Shown in pieces: positions 63,002 through 64,000 of a stretch of DNA of 64,000 nt. The position numbers were made by a program, and so were the translations under genes. The notes below the pieces were generated by a model, which was given only the letters and a program-made list of their open reading frames with translations, did no database searches and had not been told where the DNA came from. Numbering within the stretch: position 1 is the stretch's first letter; each line of letters opens with the position of its first letter. This stretch comes from Streptomyces sp. HD (GTDB lineage: Bacteria > Actinomycetota > Actinomycetes > Streptomycetales > Streptomycetaceae). The stretch is from NCBI RefSeq assembly GCF_028369295.1, contig NZ_JAQMYP010000040.1, positions 1 to 64,000 of the forward strand, given 5' to 3'.

Positions 63002-64000
63002 TTACGCCGGATCGATGCGGGAGACGCTGCCACCCAGATCGAGCACGTACAGCTCGCCGTTGCCTCCCTGCACGAACGAGACGATCTGGCCGCCGTCGAC
63101 TCCGAGGTTGCTCACGCCGGTCACCTTGCCGTTCTCCATCTGCAGAGTGCGGACGGTGCCGTCGCAGTAGTCGCTGAACACGTACTGACCCTTGAGGTCC
63201 GGGATCGCCTCGCCTCGGTAGACGTATCCGCCGGTCACCGAGCAGCCCAGCCCGTTGCGGTCGTACTCGTGGATCGGCGGTACGTGGTTCGCGGGCTCCG
63301 TGCCGCCCCGGAAGGGATGGTTGCCCTCCATCTGGGACCAGCCATAGTTCTCGCCGCCCTTGCTGTTTGCCGGGGCCCAGTCGATCTCCTCCCACGCGCT
63401 CTGGCCGACGTCCCCGATCAGCAGGTCGCCCGTGCCTGTGTCGAAGGAGAACCGCCACGGGTTGCGCAGCCCGTACGCCCAGATCTCGTCCTTCGCGTTC
63501 GGGTCGTCCACGAACGGGTTGTCCGGCGGGATCGCGTACGGCTTGCCGCCGCTCGGATCGATCCGCAGTAGCTTGCCCAGCAGCGTGTCGAGGTTCTGCC
63601 CGTTGCCGTGCGGGTCGCCGCCCGAGCCGCCGTCGCCGAGCGCGATGTAGAGGTAGCCGTCGGGGCCGAACGTGATGTCGCCGCCGTTGTGGTTCGCGTA
63701 GGGCTGTGTCTGGGTGAGGACGGTGCGCCGGGTGTCCGGCTGGATCTTGCCGTCCCGCATCGCGAACTCGTCCACGGTGCTGGTGCCTTCGAGGTTCGTG
63801 AACGAGATGTAGAAGTGCGCGAACTCCTTGTCGAACGCGACGCCCAGCAGGCCGCGTTCGCCGTTGGTGGTGGTCTCGCTGGATATGTCGAGGACGGGCT
63901 CGCCGAGCCCCTCATCGCCCAAGACCCTTACCCTGCCCGCGCGTTCGGCTATCCAGACCGTGCCACCCGGACCGGCGGCGCCGGCGGTTGGATTCTGGGC
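63002..64000 (-). CDS. PQQ-dependent sugar dehydrogenase, partial
   Basis: Soluble glucose/sorbosone dehydrogenase-like beta-propeller, 3' 333 codons; the frame stays open through the window edge, so the N-terminus is cut off. Hallmarks: AERAGRVRVLG, NGERGLLGVAFDKEFAHFYI, QPYANHNGGDITFGPDGYLY, ALGDGGSGGDPHGNGQNLDT, AYGLRNPWRFSFD, YGWSQMEGNHPF, GGYVYRGEAIPDLKGQYVFS. The catalytic His lies in NHNGG. Probably secreted, often with a C-terminal binding module, but here it ends with the propeller. Confidence 0.9.
   Translation of the reverse strand, partial: AQNPTAGAAGPGGTVWIAERAGRVRVLGDEGLGEPVLDISSETTTNGERGLLGVAFDKEFAHFYISFTNLEGTSTVDEFAMRDGKIQPDTRRTVLTQTQPYANHNGGDITFGPDGYLYIALGDGGSGGDPHGNGQNLDTLLGKLLRIDPSGGKPYAIPPDNPFVDDPNAKDEIWAYGLRNPWRFSFDTGTGDLLIGDVGQSAWEEIDWAPANSKGGENYGWSQMEGNHPFRGGTEPANHVPPIHEYDRNGLGCSVTGGYVYRGEAIPDLKGQYVFSDYCDGTVRTLQMENGKVTGVSNLGVDGGQIVSFVQGGNGELYVLDLGGSVSRIDPA

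Overview
The window is high-GC DNA (about 70% by eye) with strong third-position G/C, GTG starts and GGAGG-type ribosome sites. It has the gene content of a Streptomyces or close relative: DUF6480, DUF6766 and DUF1996 proteins, an ECF41 sigma factor, LacI-controlled sugar ABC genes and a lasso peptide cluster. The left edge is a 61-base C homopolymer directly before kdpB. That looks like a contig end rather than natural sequence.

Layout. 0-4.8 kb: kdpB without kdpC, an SDR protein, a tiny bL37-like ribosomal protein and a GNAT-like gene. 4.9-15.2 kb: mostly minus-strand singletons (STAND NTPase with TPRs, DUF1996 protein, frameshifted VOC gene, GH16 glucanase, a hydrolase-fold pseudoenzyme paired with a RibD-like reductase, an isochorismatase). 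15.5-24.2 kb: a stress/envelope-type accessory set (lipoprotein, DUF6766, CBS, DUF6480, HAD, FAD-Rieske oxidoreductase) bounded by two inverted copies of a small basic protein gene. 20.6-38.7 kb: a zone rich in decaying genes (alcohol dehydrogenase, molybdopterin oxidoreductase, GAF/ANTAR-like, AraC, transposase, integrase, FMN reductase, 2'-5' RNA ligase, GlxA, LuxR-type regulator, E2 acyltransferase) interspersed with intact regulators and enzymes (MerR-GNAT, ECF41, MarR-tautomerase). 38.8-49.1 kb: a glycan-use locus of two secreted or cytoplasmic glycosidases, a solute-binding protein, two permeases and a LacI repressor, with four identical 12-bp palindromes in the divergent promoter region. 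49.2-51.7 kb: insertion-sequence fragments around a DinB gene, then scrambled moaA and aldo/keto reductase pieces. 51.9-54.7 kb: a membrane-anchored HINT polymorphic toxin with its probable immunity gene. 55.2-59.8 kb: a complete lasso peptide operon whose core closely resembles citrulassin. 59.8-64 kb: ordinary accessory genes (DoxX, cupin-LysR pair, PQQ-type sugar dehydrogenase running off the right edge).

How genes work together. The lasso operon (precursor, cyclase, RRE protein, protease, ABC exporter) is compact, with stop-start overlaps between the last three genes. The toxin and immunity genes share a tail of lower GC content, which suggests a recently exchanged cassette. The sugar locus is self-contained: binding protein and permeases import an oligosaccharide, the multidomain secreted protein probably releases it, the cytoplasmic (alpha/alpha)6 enzyme processes it, and LacI binds the palindromes.

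The number of broken genes is the other striking feature. Several have lost their middle while both ends remain, which fits a fast-evolving chromosome arm. Two single-base frameshifts (near 10716 and 32930) could be sequencing errors. All identifications are by reading motifs; no database search was run.
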